Below, one piece after another: positions 17,459 to 26,822 of a stretch of 64,000 nucleotides of DNA (positions within the stretch are counted from its first letter, which is position 1; each line of letters begins with the position of its first letter). The notes under the pieces were generated by a model that did not search any database, was not told the origin of the DNA, and saw nothing but the letters and a program-made list of their open reading frames with translations. A program made the position numbers and the translations under genes. The DNA lies in the NCBI RefSeq assembly GCF_009208555.1, contig NZ_WFLI01000032.1, positions 1-64,000 on the forward strand, given 5' to 3'. Origin of the DNA: Janthinobacterium violaceinigrum (GTDB lineage: Bacteria > Pseudomonadota > Gammaproteobacteria > Burkholderiales > Burkholderiaceae_D).

Positions 17459-18826
17459 TTAACGCGCAGCCAGTGCCGTGTCGTTCGGACGCAGCAGGGT
17501 GAAGCGGTGCATCATGTCGGCCGACACCATGCGGAAGCGGCTCAGCTCGGCAGCCGTCAATGGCGCCTGGGCTTGTACGTTCAGCTTGCTTGGGTCTTGT
17601 GCCACGCCAGCGACGCGGAATTCATAGTGCAAGTGGGCGCCCGTGGACCAGCCCGTGGTGCCGACGTAGCCGATCACATCGCCCTGGCTCACTTTTTGAC
17701 CTTTTTTCAGACCGGAAGCGAAGCGGCTCATGTGTGCATAGGCGGTCGTGTAGTTGGCCCAGTGTTTCAGGACAACGACATTGCCGTAGCCATTTTGCAT
17801 GCCGACGGAATCGACCACGCCGTCGCCCGACGCGCGGATAGGCGTACCGGTGGCTGCAGCAAAATCGATGCCCTTGTGCGCTTTCCAGTTGCCGGAAATC
17901 GGGTGCACGCGCATGGAGAAGCCGGACGAGATGCGGGAAAATTCGAGGGGGGATTTCAGGAAGGCTTTTTTGAGGGACTTGCCGTCGAAACTGTAGTAAC
18001 CGCCGCCTTGCTTGCTGGCTGGGTCTTCGAACCAAACGGACTGGTAAGTCGTGCCGCGGTTGGTGAATTCACCGGCCAGGATACGGCCCGCTCGGACGAA
18101 TTCGCCATCTTGCCAGAACGTTTCGTAGACCACGTTGAACGAGTCGCCGCGTTTCAGGTCGGAGCGGAAGTCGATATTGGTGGAAAACATTTCCACGATT
18201 TGCGCGGAAATCGAGTCTGGCAGGCGGGTGCCGTCCAGGCTGGAGTCGGTGGCGGCGAACAGGGTGGAAGTAATCTTGCGCGCGTGCATTTCAACGCGGC
18301 GTTCCAGCTGGGCTGCCACTTCCGTGGCCACGAACTTGTCGCCCTTGCGGGTGATCAGGATGTTCTTGACCGATTTGTCCGTACCGTCGACGAGCGTGGC
18401 GCGCATCCAGTTGAGGTCGCCGTTTTCGGTCGTTTGCGCCTGTACGCGCTTGCCCGATTTCAGCAACATCACGCCGCGCGCGATCTTGTCGGTTTTAATG
18501 AAATTGGCGGCCGCCGCATCATCCACGCCGAGACGGGTCAGCAAGGTGGCGAGGGTATCGCCGGCGCGGACTTTTTCTTCGTGGGTGAAGTTCTGGTCTA
18601 CCTGTTCCATCGCGGAAATTTGCGAGGCGAGATCCGGCATTTCCAGGTTCTGGGCGATGGACGTGACCGGCAAGTCGGAAGCGTCGGGCGCCATGGGCGA
18701 CACAGCGACCGCGCCGAAGGCGGCCACGGCGAGCAGCACTGCGGAGGCACCGATAATGCGTGCCTTGCGTGTCGTCGTCAGCTGTGTGTACAAGCGTGAG
18801 CCTGTGATTTTATGTATAGGGTTCAT
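17459..18826 (-). CDS. M23-family murein endopeptidase (MepM-like)
   Basis: This 455-residue envelope protein probably cuts peptidoglycan cross-links during wall growth. A signal-anchor helix lies at about 24-46. An OapA/LysM-like segment ('RAGDTLATLLTRLGV') follows at about 88-102, and the C-terminal third is an M23 (LytM) domain with Zn ligands in 'HKGIDFAAATGTPI' and 'STGAHLHYEFR'. The HxxxD and HxH motifs are both intact, so it should be active rather than a degenerate activator. No strong Shine-Dalgarno precedes ATG 18826. It is divergent from tyrS, with 154 AT-rich nt between. Confidence 0.93.
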   Translation of the reverse strand: MNPIHKITGSRLYTQLTTTRKARIIGASAVLLAVAAFGAVAVSPMAPDASDLPVTSIAQNLEMPDLASQISAMEQVDQNFTHEEKVRAGDTLATLLTRLGVDDAAAANFIKTDKIARGVMLLKSGKRVQAQTTENGDLNWMRATLVDGTDKSVKNILITRKGDKFVATEVAAQLERRVEMHARKITSTLFAATDSSLDGTRLPDSISAQIVEMFSTNIDFRSDLKRGDSFNVVYETFWQDGEFVRAGRILAGEFTNRGTTYQSVWFEDPASKQGGGYYSFDGKSLKKAFLKSPLEFSRISSGFSMRVHPISGNWKAHKGIDFAAATGTPIRASGDGVVDSVGMQNGYGNVVVLKHWANYTTAYAHMSRFASGLKKGQKVSQGDVIGYVGTTGWSTGAHLHYEFRVAGVAQDPSKLNVQAQAPLTAAELSRFRMVSADMMHRFTLLRPNDTALAAR

Positions 18827-18980
18827 GCAATCAGTTAAAATTTGCCCTTGAACGATTCGTGAACTAGTGCTCTTTGTTATTGTTATTTTGGTTCGTTTTC
18901 ATACGGCAAGATTGATGGGATCGAGCATTATAGCAAACTCCGCAAACCTACTACCATTTTGAGATCTACAGTCAAATTTT

Positions 18981-20246
18981 ATGGAAATCAACACCACCGC
19001 ATCGCCTACAAAGGCTAACGCCGCTCAGACCGCGCTTCCGCTGTCGGACAGAGTACAAGAAGCCCTCGCGATTACCAAGCGTGGCGTCGACGAACTCTTG
19101 ATCGAAAGCGAATTTGCGCAAAAATTAGCACGCTCCGAGAAAACCGGTGTTCCACTGCGCATCAAACTGGGTCTGGACCCGACTGCACCCGACTTGCATC
19201 TGGGCCATACTGTCGTACTGAACAAGATGCGCCAGCTGCAAAACCTGGGCCATCAAGTCATTTTCCTCATCGGCGACTTCACGTCCATGATCGGCGACCC
19301 TTCGGGCCGCAACGTCACGCGTCCGCCCCTGACCAAGGAACAGATCGAGATTAACGCGATGACGTATTTCGCGCAAGCATCTTTAGTGTTGGATGCCAGC
19401 AAGACCGAAATCCGCTATAACTCCGAGTGGTGCGATCCGCTGGGCGCGCGCGGCATCATCCAGCTCGCTTCCCACTACACGGTGGCGCGCATGATCGAGC
19501 GCGACGACTTCACCAAGCGCTTCCAGGGCGGCATTCCTATTTCCGTACATGAATTCCTGTACCCGCTGATGCAAGGCTACGACTCGGTGGCCCTGAAATC
19601 GGACCTGGAACTGGGCGGCACGGACCAGAAGTTCAACCTGCTGGTGGGCCGCGAACTGCAAAAGCAGTACGGACAGGAGCAGCAGTGTATTTTGACCATG
19701 CCTCTGCTGGAAGGTTTGGACGGCGTGGAAAAAATGTCCAAGTCGAAGAATAACTACATCGGCATCACCGAGCCGGGCAACACCATGTTCGCCAAGCTGA
19801 TGAGCATTTCCGACGTCATGATGTGGCGCTACTACGAGCTGCTGTCGTGGCGCTCGATCGCCGAACTGGCGCAGCTGAAGCGCGAAGTCGAGGAAGGCCG
19901 CAATCCGCGCGATGCCAAGGTTGCGCTGGCGCAAGAAATCGTCGCCCGTTTCCACTCGCAGCAGGCGGCGGAAGAGGCGCTGGCCGACTTCGTCAACCGC
20001 TCGAAGGGCGGCATCCCCGACGATATCCCGGAAGTGGCCTTGGCCGGCGCGCCGCTGGGTATCCCGCAATTGCTCAAGCAGGCGGGCCTGTGCCCATCGA
20101 CGTCGGAAGCCATGCGCAAGATCGACCAGGGCGGCGTGCGCATCGACGGCACCGTCATCAGCGACAAGGCTCTGCAAGTGGCGGCCGGCCAGTTCGTGTT
20201 GCAAGTTGGCAAGCGCAGTTTCGCGCGCGTCACCTTGACGGCATGA
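18981..20246 (+). CDS. tyrS: tyrosyl-tRNA synthetase
   Basis: This class I synthetase charges tRNA-Tyr. The 421 residues include the HIGH-type motif 'DLHLGHT' and the KMSKS loop '[10 protein letters not shown]', with a C-terminal S4-like RNA-binding domain ('[16 protein letters not shown]'). The motif layout is that of the TyrZ-like branch. There is no clear Shine-Dalgarno at ATG 18981. The first ~25 residues are Ala/Thr-rich and probably disordered. The stop overlaps the dtd start (ATGA), so the two are translationally coupled. Confidence 0.97.
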   Translation: MEINTTASPTKANAAQTALPLSDRVQEALAITKRGVDELLIESEFAQKLARSEKTGVPLRIKLGLDPTAPDLHLGHTVVLNKMRQLQNLGHQVIFLIGDFTSMIGDPSGRNVTRPPLTKEQIEINAMTYFAQASLVLDASKTEIRYNSEWCDPLGARGIIQLASHYTVARMIERDDFTKRFQGGIPISVHEFLYPLMQGYDSVALKSDLELGGTDQKFNLLVGRELQKQYGQEQQCILTMPLLEGLDGVEKMSKSKNNYIGITEPGNTMFAKLMSISDVMMWRYYELLSWRSIAELAQLKREVEEGRNPRDAKVALAQEIVARFHSQQAAEEALADFVNRSKGGIPDDIPEVALAGAPLGIPQLLKQAGLCPSTSEAMRKIDQGGVRIDGTVISDKALQVAAGQFVLQVGKRSFARVTLTA

Positions 20247-20689
20247 TCGCGCTGCTGCAGCGCGTCACGCAGGCGAAAGTCGATGTGGCGGGCGCCACCA
20301 TCGGCGCCATCGACGCGGGACTGATGGTGCTCGTGTGCGCCGAGCGGGGCGATACGGAGAAGGAAGCGGACGCCCTGCTGGCCAAGCTGCTCGGCTATCG
20401 CGTGTTTGCCGACGAGGCGGGCAAGATGAACCGCAGCGTGACGGACGTGGCCGGCGGCTTGCTGCTGGTGCCTCAGTTTACCCTGGCGGCCGACACCAAG
20501 TCCGGCACGCGCCCCTCGTTTACGCCGGCGGCCGCGCCGCAGGATGGCTTGCGCCTGTTCACGCATTTCGTGGAGCAGGCGCGCAGCCGTCACGCGTGCG
20601 TGCAGACAGGGCAGTTCGGCGCCGACATGCAAGTGTCGCTGACGAATAACGGGCCGGTCACCTTCTGGCTGCAAGTGAATGCCAAATAA
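20243..20689 (+). CDS. dtd: D-aminoacyl-tRNA deacylase
   Basis: DTD removes D-amino acids from mischarged tRNAs, notably D-Tyr-tRNA, which explains its coupling to tyrS. The 148-residue protein has the active-site loop '[17 protein letters not shown]' (Ser of the usual SQFTL is replaced by Pro here) and the cross-subunit Gly-Pro in '[10 protein letters not shown]'. ATG 20243 overlaps the tyrS TGA. The Ser-to-Pro change is not in the catalytic Gly-Pro, and Thr in 'QFTL' is kept, so activity is expected. Confidence 0.96.
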   Translation: MIALLQRVTQAKVDVAGATIGAIDAGLMVLVCAERGDTEKEADALLAKLLGYRVFADEAGKMNRSVTDVAGGLLLVPQFTLAADTKSGTRPSFTPAAAPQDGLRLFTHFVEQARSRHACVQTGQFGADMQVSLTNNGPVTFWLQVNAK

Positions 20690-20733
20690 GCGCCAAGTGA
20701 GCGCAAAGCAAAAATTATAAAGAGGAGCAAGCG

Positions 20734-21396
20734 ATGAGATTGTGGAGCGAGACGTTTCGTGATGGCGGCCTGATGCCGGCCGACCATGCCTTTGCCGAGA
20801 TCGATCCGGCCAGCCGCGTGCGCCTCGCCGGCAACCGCAATCCCCATCTGGCCTGGGACGAGGTGCCGAACGGCACCGAGTCGCTGGCCCTGTTCTGCAT
20901 CGACCCCGATGCGCCGCAAGACGCCAGCCTGGCCAATGTTGAAGACCAGGCCCTGCCGCTGACGGCGCCGCGCGGCGATTTTTATCACTGGAGCTTGCTC
21001 GATTTGCCGACTGCCATGCGCTCGATTGCCGCAGGGCAGTTTTCCAGCGGCATCACGGCGCGCGGCAAGCAAGCCCCCACCGTGTCCTGGCCGGACAGCA
21101 GCGGCACCTATGCGTTGCGCCAAGGCATCAATGATTACACGGCCTGGTTTGCCGGCGATGCGGGCATGGGCGGCGATTACTATGGTTACGACGGTCCGTG
21201 TCCGCCATGGAATGACGAGCGCATCCATCATTATATTTTCCGCCTGTATGCGCTCGACGTGCCGCACCTGGCATTGCCCGAGCGGTTTACGGGGCAGCAA
21301 GCCCACGCCGCCCTCTACGGCCACATCCTCGACGAAGCCCAGCTCGTCGTCGCCTACTCGCTCAACCCCGAGCTGGCACTTACCCTGAAGAAATAA
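20734..21396 (+). CDS. YbhB/YbcL-like PEBP-family protein
   Basis: This 220-residue phosphatidylethanolamine-binding-protein homologue belongs to the bacterial Raf-kinase-inhibitor-like group. The anion-binding pocket motifs are visible as 'LALFCIDPDAP' (DPDAP), 'DFYHWSLLDL' (W-x-L/x-D pattern) and 'GYDGPCPPWNDERIHHYIF' (GPxPP followed by HxY). No signal peptide is present, so it is cytoplasmic. AGAGGAG precedes ATG 20734. The cellular role of these proteins in bacteria is not settled. It is followed 3 nt later by the phosphatase gene. Confidence 0.92.
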   Translation: MRLWSETFRDGGLMPADHAFAEIDPASRVRLAGNRNPHLAWDEVPNGTESLALFCIDPDAPQDASLANVEDQALPLTAPRGDFYHWSLLDLPTAMRSIAAGQFSSGITARGKQAPTVSWPDSSGTYALRQGINDYTAWFAGDAGMGGDYYGYDGPCPPWNDERIHHYIFRLYALDVPHLALPERFTGQQAHAALYGHILDEAQLVVAYSLNPELALTLKK

Positions 21397-21399
21397 CGC

Positions 21400-22044
21400 A
21401 TGAGCACCACGATTTTACTGATACGCCATGGCGAGACGGCCTGGAATGCGGACCGCCGCCTGCAGGGCCATATCGACATCGCCCTGAACGAGGCGGGCCT
21501 GGCGCAAGCGGGGGCGCTGGGGCAGGCGCTGGCGGACGAACCGCTGGCGGCCATCATCGCCAGCGATCTGCAGCGCGCGCAGCAGACGGCGCAAGCCGTG
21601 GCCGACGTGAAAGGCTTGCCCGTGCAAACGGACCCCTTGCTGCGCGAGCGCTGCTATGGCGCCTTCGAAGGCTTGCTGTACGCGGACATCGCCGCACGCT
21701 ATCCGCACGAATATGCGCAATGGCAATCGCGCCAGATCGACGCCGTGATGCCGTCGGGCGAGCGCCAGGCCGAAAGTTTCCGTCAGTTCTATGCGCGGGC
21801 AAATGGCGCCATTGCCCGGTGGGCGGGGCAATATGATGGCCAGACGATCGCCATCGTGGCGCACGGCGGCGTGCTCGAGTGCGCCTACCGCGAGGCCGTC
21901 GGCATGACGCTCGACAGTCCACGTGACTTCCAGGTGAAAAATGCCAGCGTCAACCGCTTTTCGTATGCGGATGGCAAGCTGCATTTAGTGCACTGGGGAA
22001 ATATCGAACACCTGAGCGCACCCGCGATGGACGAGCTGGGCTAA
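21400..22044 (+). CDS. histidine phosphatase family protein (phosphoglycerate-mutase-like)
   Basis: The 214-residue protein has the RHG catalytic motif 'LLIRHGETAWNADRRLQGH' at the N-terminus, whose His takes the phosphate, and the second catalytic His in 'IAIVAHGGVLECAY'. The Glu in 'LLRERCYGAFEG' is the usual proton donor. The family includes cofactor-dependent mutases and broad phosphatases such as GpmB/CobC, and the substrate cannot be read from sequence. It starts 3 nt after the PEBP gene and is probably co-transcribed, with a weak ribosome site. Confidence 0.92.
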   Translation: MSTTILLIRHGETAWNADRRLQGHIDIALNEAGLAQAGALGQALADEPLAAIIASDLQRAQQTAQAVADVKGLPVQTDPLLRERCYGAFEGLLYADIAARYPHEYAQWQSRQIDAVMPSGERQAESFRQFYARANGAIARWAGQYDGQTIAIVAHGGVLECAYREAVGMTLDSPRDFQVKNASVNRFSYADGKLHLVHWGNIEHLSAPAMDELG

Positions 22045-22206
22045 GAGCCGGGCGAGTCGCCGGACGGGCTCGCCGATCCCCTGTTTTGCTGTGCTGCACA
22101 AGCGGGACGGGTTTCCAGGCGCACTGAAGTACAAAAAATAGTGCTTATTAAATAGGCAGGGAATCGGTTAAAATAGCAGGTTCCTCCGTCCATTCCAGGT
22201 TCCTCA

Positions 22207-23259
22207 GTGCAAATCGGCCCTCACATTCTGCGCAACAACGTTTTCGTCGCTCCCATGGCGGGCGTGACGGATCGGCCTTTCCGCCAGTTGTGCAAGCAGC
22301 TCGGTGCCGGCTATGCCGTGTCGGAGATGGCGGCGTCGAATCCGCGCCTGTGGGCCACGGAAAAAAGCTCGCGCCGCACGGACCACGAAGGCGAAATGGA
22401 GCCCAAGGCCGTGCAGATCGCCGGTGCCGATCCGCAAGACCTGGCCGATTGCGCCAAGTTCAACGTGGACCGGGGCGCGCAGATCATCGACATCAACATG
22501 GGTTGCCCCGTGAAGAAGGTGTGCAACAGCTGGTGCGGTTCGGCCCTGTTGCAAGATGAAAGCCTGGTCGAGAAGATCTTGCACGCCGTCGTCAATGCCG
22601 TCGACGTGCCCGTCACCCTGAAGTTCCGCACGGGCTGGAACCGTTCCAACAAGAATGCCCTGACCATTGCCCGCATCGCCGAACAAGCGGGCATCCAGAT
22701 GCTGACCTTGCACGGCCGTACGCGTGCCGACGGCTACAAGGGCGATGCTGAATATGAAACCATTGCCGCTGTGAAAGCATCGGTGGGTATCCCCGTGGTA
22801 GCCAATGGCGACATTACCAGCCCGGAAAAAGCCCGCTTTGTGCTGGATCAAACGGGCGCCGATGCCGTCATGATCGGCCGCGCGGCGCAGGGCCGGCCAT
22901 GGATTTGCCGCGAGATCGATCATTTCCTGCGCACGGGCACCTTGCTGCCGGCGCCGTACGTGGATGAAGTGCGTACCCTGATGGATGAGCATTTGCGCGC
23001 CCATTACGCGTTTTATGGCGAATTCCTCGGCGTGCGCACGGCGCGCAAGCACATCGGCTGGTACGTGAAAGACCTGGAAGGCGGCGAAGCGTTCCGCCAG
23101 CAAATGAATTTGCTGGAGTCGACGGACGCGCAATTGCTGGCCGTCGATCAATTTTTTGAGTCGCAATGGAAATTTGGCGAACGGTTACAATACCGCCTCG
23201 CCGAATCCAGTGAAAGTGGCCTAATCGATGTGATCAAACCGATGGCCACGGCAGCATGA
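22207..23259 (+). CDS. dusB: tRNA dihydrouridine synthase B
   Basis: This FMN-dependent reductase makes dihydrouridine in the tRNA D-loop. The 350-residue protein has 'APMAGVTDRPFRQLCKQLG' (FMN loop), the catalytic Cys in 'NMGCPVKKVCNSWCGS', 'TLKFRTGW' and 'LHGRTRADGYKGDA'. The start is GTG 22207, as the conserved 'IGPHILRNNVFVAPM' begins right after it. A -10-like TAAAAT lies at 22169-22174. It precedes fis, the classical dusB-fis arrangement, here with a longer-than-usual 179-nt gap. Confidence 0.97.
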   Translation: MQIGPHILRNNVFVAPMAGVTDRPFRQLCKQLGAGYAVSEMAASNPRLWATEKSSRRTDHEGEMEPKAVQIAGADPQDLADCAKFNVDRGAQIIDINMGCPVKKVCNSWCGSALLQDESLVEKILHAVVNAVDVPVTLKFRTGWNRSNKNALTIARIAEQAGIQMLTLHGRTRADGYKGDAEYETIAAVKASVGIPVVANGDITSPEKARFVLDQTGADAVMIGRAAQGRPWICREIDHFLRTGTLLPAPYVDEVRTLMDEHLRAHYAFYGEFLGVRTARKHIGWYVKDLEGGEAFRQQMNLLESTDAQLLAVDQFFESQWKFGERLQYRLAESSESGLIDVIKPMATAA

Positions 23260-23272
23260 GCAGATAGCAAGA

Positions 23273-23291
23273 AAGTTACGTATAAGTTACG
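23273..23291 (+). promoter_or_regulatory. direct repeat between dusB and fis
   Basis: AAGTTACG occurs at 23273-23280 and again at 23284-23291, an 11-nt period, or one helical turn. A third partial copy (AGTAAG) follows. This places like faces of the DNA in register and suits a regulator upstream of fis. Confidence 0.35.
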
Positions 23292-23438
23292 CAGTAAGTG
23301 AAAAGCAATACAAGGGCGAGCGCCTATACAGAGCGTCATGCAATATTAATTACAACACCGAGACAAGACGGCAGCAGGCGGCCCGCATGAGCGACGCGGC
23401 AGCGGATTGTCAGGTGTTCAGCCGGTTGAAGCATACAA

Positions 23439-23672
23439 ATGAGCAAAGAAAGCATTCAGGAAGTCGTACAGAAAAGTCTAGAAGATTACTTCAATGACCT
23501 GGGCGAACAGCAAGCATCGAATATCTACGACATGGTCGTGCTGACCGTGGAAAAGCCCATCCTGGAAGTCGTGATGACACGCGCCGATGGCAACCAGTCG
23601 CACGCCGCGCAGATGCTGGGCATCAACCGCAATACCCTGCGCAAGAAATTGCAGGAGCACGGTTTGCTGTAA
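23439..23672 (+). CDS. fis: Fis-family nucleoid protein
   Basis: Fis bends DNA and regulates rRNA, recombination and replication genes. This 77-residue protein is the short betaproteobacterial form. The C-terminal helix-turn-helix is complete ('GNQSHAAQMLGINRNTLRKK'), and the N-terminal half holds the dimerisation helices. The long mobile N-terminal hairpin of E. coli Fis is reduced. The Shine-Dalgarno is weak, and a direct repeat lies upstream. It is linked to dusB. Confidence 0.96.
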   Translation: MSKESIQEVVQKSLEDYFNDLGEQQASNIYDMVVLTVEKPILEVVMTRADGNQSHAAQMLGINRNTLRKKLQEHGLL

Positions 23673-23767
23673 TGCCGGCATGCAAGTGACGCCAAGATTT
23701 GAATCCGCCGCAGCCCCGCACGGGCTTGCGCCATTCGCCAAGAACACTTAACCACCTAGCCACAGCC

Positions 23768-25354
23768 ATGATCAAACAAGCTCTCCTCTCCGTTTCCGAC
23801 AAGACCGGCGTTCTCGAATTCGCCCGCGCCCTGTCCGCCCTCGGCGTCAACCTCCTGTCCACGGGCGGCACTGCCAAATTGCTGGCAGATAACGGTGTTC
23901 CCGTCACGGAAGTTGCCGATTACACGGGTTTCCCGGAGATGCTCGATGGCCGTGTGAAGACCCTGCACCCGAAAGTGCACGGCGGTATCCTGGCGCGCCG
24001 CGATTTCCCTGAACATATGTCGAAACTGGTCGAGCACGACATGCCGACCATCGACATGGTGGTGGTCAACCTGTACCCGTTCCAGGGCACGGTGGCCAAG
24101 GCGGATTGCACCCTGGAAGACGCGATTGAAAACATCGATATCGGCGGCCCGACCATGCTGCGTTCGGCAGCCAAGAACCACAAGGACGTGGTCGTCATCT
24201 GCGACCCGACCGACTATGACGCCGTGCTGGCGGAAATGCGCTCGGCCGACGGCAAGGCCGGCGACGTGAGCTACGACACCAAATTCATGCTGGCGAAAAA
24301 AGTCTTTGCGCACACGGCGCAATACGATGGCGCCATCACCAACTACCTGACCAGCCTGGGCCCGACGAAGGTGCACGCCGAGCGCGGCGCCTATCCGCAC
24401 ATCCTGAACGTTGCATTTGAGAAAGTGCAAGACATGCGTTACGGTGAAAACCCGCACCAGAGCGCCGCCTTCTACCGCGACCTGGTCACCACCGATGGCG
24501 CGCTGGCCAACTACCGCCAGCTGCAAGGCAAGGAATTGTCGTACAACAACATCGCCGACGCCGATGCGGCCTGGGAATGCGTGAAGAGCCTGGGCGGCTT
24601 CGAGCAAAGCGCTGCCTGCGTGATCGTCAAGCACGCGAACCCGTGCGGCGTTGCCCTGGGCAAGAATGCGGCCGAAGCGTACGCGCGCGCGCTGCAGACG
24701 GACCCGACCTCGGCATTCGGCGGCATCATCGCCTTCAATACGGAACTCGATGGCGCCACCGCTGGTGAAATCGCCAAGCTGTTCGTGGAAGTGCTGATCG
24801 CGCCGTCGTTCTCCGCCGAAGCAAAACAAATTCTGTCGAGCAAGCAAAACGTGCGCATGCTGGAAATCCCGCTGGGTGCAGGCGTCAACGCCATGGACTT
24901 CAAGCGCGTCGGTGGCGGCTTGCTGGTGCAATCGCCGGACGCGAAAAACGTGGGCATCGGCGACTTGCGCGTGGTCAGCAAACTGCAGCCAACGCCGCAG
25001 CAATTGTCGGACCTGATGTTCGCCTGGAAAGTGGCGAAATTCGTCAAGTCGAACGCCATCGTCTTCTGCGGCAATAACATGACCCTGGGCGTGGGCGCAG
25101 GCCAGATGAGCCGCATCGATTCGGCCCGCATCGCTTCGATCAAGGCACAGAACGCAGGCCTGAGCCTGACAGGTTCCGTGGTGGCGTCGGACGCCTTCTT
25201 CCCGTTCCGCGACGGCCTCGACGTCGTCGTCGACGCGGGCGCCACCTGCGTCATCCACCCGGGCGGCTCCATGCGCGACCAGGAAGTGATCGATGCGGCG
25301 GACGAGCGCGGCGTCGTGATGCTCTACACGGGTACGCGTCACTTCCGTCATTAA
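23768..25354 (+). CDS. purH: bifunctional AICAR transformylase / IMP cyclohydrolase
   Basis: PurH performs the last two steps of de novo purine synthesis. The 528 residues hold an N-terminal cyclohydrolase domain (about 1-190; '[20 protein letters not shown]', '[11 protein letters not shown]') and a C-terminal transformylase domain with '[11 protein letters not shown]' and the final '[17 protein letters not shown]'. The Lys-His of the transformylase site is intact. ATG 23768 has no good Shine-Dalgarno. An in-frame upstream ATG at 23699 lacks family similarity. Its stop codon abuts repeat copy B. Confidence 0.98.
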   Translation: MIKQALLSVSDKTGVLEFARALSALGVNLLSTGGTAKLLADNGVPVTEVADYTGFPEMLDGRVKTLHPKVHGGILARRDFPEHMSKLVEHDMPTIDMVVVNLYPFQGTVAKADCTLEDAIENIDIGGPTMLRSAAKNHKDVVVICDPTDYDAVLAEMRSADGKAGDVSYDTKFMLAKKVFAHTAQYDGAITNYLTSLGPTKVHAERGAYPHILNVAFEKVQDMRYGENPHQSAAFYRDLVTTDGALANYRQLQGKELSYNNIADADAAWECVKSLGGFEQSAACVIVKHANPCGVALGKNAAEAYARALQTDPTSAFGGIIAFNTELDGATAGEIAKLFVEVLIAPSFSAEAKQILSSKQNVRMLEIPLGAGVNAMDFKRVGGGLLVQSPDAKNVGIGDLRVVSKLQPTPQQLSDLMFAWKVAKFVKSNAIVFCGNNMTLGVGAGQMSRIDSARIASIKAQNAGLSLTGSVVASDAFFPFRDGLDVVVDAGATCVIHPGGSMRDQEVIDAADERGVVMLYTGTRHFRH

Positions 25355-25475
25355 GAAGGCGGTCTAAACCTACTGCGCGGCGTGGGGCGCGGCCTGCGAT
25401 GCTCACTGTGCTACAGCACAGTTGCGCTTCTCGGCCACGCCGCATCGCCGCTCGCTACGGTTTATCCCACCTTCT
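25354..25475 (+). repeat. structured intergenic repeat, copy B
   Basis: This is the same core as copies A and C, in the gap between purH and ruvC. The central hairpin reads ACTGTGCT-AC-AGCACAGT: relative to the other copies both sides of one pair changed (C-G to T-A). The outer arms (25354-25370 and 25459-25475) pair in 14 of 17 positions and differ from the arms of the other copies. The right arm overlaps a second hairpin, CCACCTTC-TTT-GAAGGTGG (25467-25485). Confidence 0.85.
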
Positions 25476-25490
25476 TTGAAGGTGGCCAAA

Positions 25491-25523
25491 CGGCAGGCAC
25501 CGGTTATTCACCGGTGCCTGCCG
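25491..25523 (+). terminator. strong hairpin between purH and ruvC
   Basis: CGGCAGGCACCGG and CCGGTGCCTGCCG form a perfect 13-bp stem with a 7-nt loop. There is no T tail, so it may be a terminator without the usual U run or an RNA barrier. It ends 8 nt before the ruvC -10 box. Confidence 0.5.
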
Positions 25524-25530
25524 TATTCAT

Positions 25531-25538
25531 TATAGAAT
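25531..25538 (+). promoter_or_regulatory. -10 region of ruvC, very short leader predicted
   Basis: TATAGAAT contains two overlapping -10-like hexamers. Its end is 6 nt from the ruvC ATG, so transcription would start at or near the start codon. Confidence 0.4.
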
Positions 25539-25544
25539 CTGGCG

Positions 25545-26084
25545 ATGATTATTCTTGGCATCGATCCTGGCCTGCGCACGACCGGCTTTGGGGTCATTGA
25601 AAAACACGGCAACAAGCTGCGCTATATCGCGTCGGGTACCGTCAAGACGGGTTCCGAAGGGGAATTGCCGCCGCGCCTGAAGATCATCCTGCAGGGCGTG
25701 AGCGAAATCGTGGGCACTTACCGGCCCGACTGCGCAGCCATCGAAAAAGTGTTTGTCAACGTCAACCCTCAATCGACCCTGCTGCTGGGCCAGGCGCGCG
25801 GCGCGGCCATTTGCGCGCTGGTCAATTCCGACCTGTCGGTGGCCGAATATACGGCGCTGCAGGTGAAACAGGCCGTCACGGGCCATGGCAAGGCGGCCAA
25901 GGAACAGGTGCAGGAAATGGTGTCGCGCCTGCTGTCCTTGCCCGGCTTGCCCGGCACGGATGCGGCCGATGCCCTGGGCGTGGCCATTTGCCACGCCAAC
26001 AGCGTCGATGCGCTGGCCATGCTCGGCGCGCTGGCGCCCCAGCTGCAGGGCTTGCGTATGAAGCGCGGCCGCCTGGTCGGATAG
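25545..26084 (+). CDS. ruvC: Holliday junction resolvase RuvC
   Basis: RuvC cuts Holliday junctions during recombinational repair, working with RuvAB. The 179-residue protein has the RNase-H-like acidic residues: Asp7 in '[18 protein letters not shown]', Glu in 'AAIEKVFVN', and the C-terminal Asp pair in '[14 protein letters not shown]'. No Shine-Dalgarno precedes ATG 25545. It leads the ruvC-ruvA-ruvB cluster, with a palindromic element between ruvC and ruvA. Confidence 0.97.
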   Translation: MIILGIDPGLRTTGFGVIEKHGNKLRYIASGTVKTGSEGELPPRLKIILQGVSEIVGTYRPDCAAIEKVFVNVNPQSTLLLGQARGAAICALVNSDLSVAEYTALQVKQAVTGHGKAAKEQVQEMVSRLLSLPGLPGTDAADALGVAICHANSVDALAMLGALAPQLQGLRMKRGRLVG

Positions 26085-26190
26085 TTGCGACTGCCATGCC
26101 ACGTCCATGGCGTCGTTGCACTGCCTTGCCGTACTATTCGTACTGTCTTCGGCAGTGCGCCTTGCCCTGAACATGGCCTGACAGCCGCAA
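26085..26190 (+). repeat. long palindromic element between ruvC and ruvA
   Basis: This 106-nt segment begins right at the ruvC stop and folds into one long imperfect hairpin. The outer arms TTGCGACTG (26085-26093) and CAGCCGCAA (26182-26190), the inner arms GCACTGCC (26118-26125) and GGCAGTGC (26151-26158), and most positions between them pair. The loop TTGCCGTAC..GTACTGTCTTC is itself partly palindromic. It differs in sequence from copies A-C. It may be an intergenic repeat family or a transcript-shaping hairpin. Confidence 0.7.
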
Positions 26191-26237
26191 CACGCCAGAA
26201 GCTTTTGTTTACAATTTAATTTCATTAGGAACACGCG

Positions 26238-26816
26238 ATGATAGGCCGTCTCTCCGGTATTTTGCTTGAAAAGAATCCGCCACAATTGCTGGTCGATTGC
26301 CAGGGCGTCGGCTATGAAGTCGATGTGCCGATGAGCACCTTTTACAACCTGCCCCACGTGGGCGAAAAAGTCGTGCTGTTCACGCACCAGGCCATCCGCG
26401 AAGATGCGCATCTGCTGTTCGGTTTCGGCAATGCGGCCGAGCGGGCCGTGTTCCGCCAGTTGATCAAGATCACGGGCGTGGGCGCGCGCATGGCGCTGTC
26501 GATTCTCTCGGGCATGACGATTGCCGACCTGGCGCAAGCGATCACCCTGCAGGATTCGGGCCGCCTGGTGAAAGTACCGGGCATCGGCAAGAAGACGGCC
26601 GAACGCCTGCTGCTGGAATTGAAGGGCAAGCTGGGCGCCGATATCGGTGCCGGCGGCGCGCACGCGGCGCCCGATGCGCAATCGGATATCCTCAACGCGC
26701 TGGTCGCGCTCGGCTATTCGGACAAGGAAGCGCTGGCGGCCGTAAAAAACGTGCCGGCCGGCAGCGGCGTGTCCGATGGCATCAAACTGGCGCTGAAAGC
26801 GCTGTCGAAAGGCTGA
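26238..26816 (+). CDS. ruvA: Holliday junction branch-migration protein RuvA
   Basis: RuvA binds the four-way junction and loads RuvB rings. The 192-residue protein has the three expected domains: an N-terminal OB-fold ('[20 protein letters not shown]'), paired helix-hairpin-helix motifs ('[14 protein letters not shown]' and '[14 protein letters not shown]') and a C-terminal RuvB-binding domain ('[15 protein letters not shown]'). An acidic pin is present near the middle of the OB domain as usual. AGGAA lies before ATG 26238. The next gene, ruvB, begins 6 nt after its stop. Confidence 0.98.
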   Translation: MIGRLSGILLEKNPPQLLVDCQGVGYEVDVPMSTFYNLPHVGEKVVLFTHQAIREDAHLLFGFGNAAERAVFRQLIKITGVGARMALSILSGMTIADLAQAITLQDSGRLVKVPGIGKKTAERLLLELKGKLGADIGAGGAHAAPDAQSDILNALVALGYSDKEALAAVKNVPAGSGVSDGIKLALKALSKG

Positions 26817-26822
26817 TAAGGC

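Noticed and set aside
18827-18980. T-box leader for tyrS
   Set aside because: The AT-rich gap is too short and has no specifier loop, T-box sequence or terminator; T-boxes are not expected in betaproteobacteria.
22045-22090. Terminator after the phosphatase gene
   Set aside because: GGCGAG/CTCGCC can pair with a 12-nt loop, but the stem is short and no clean T run follows, so I did not list it.
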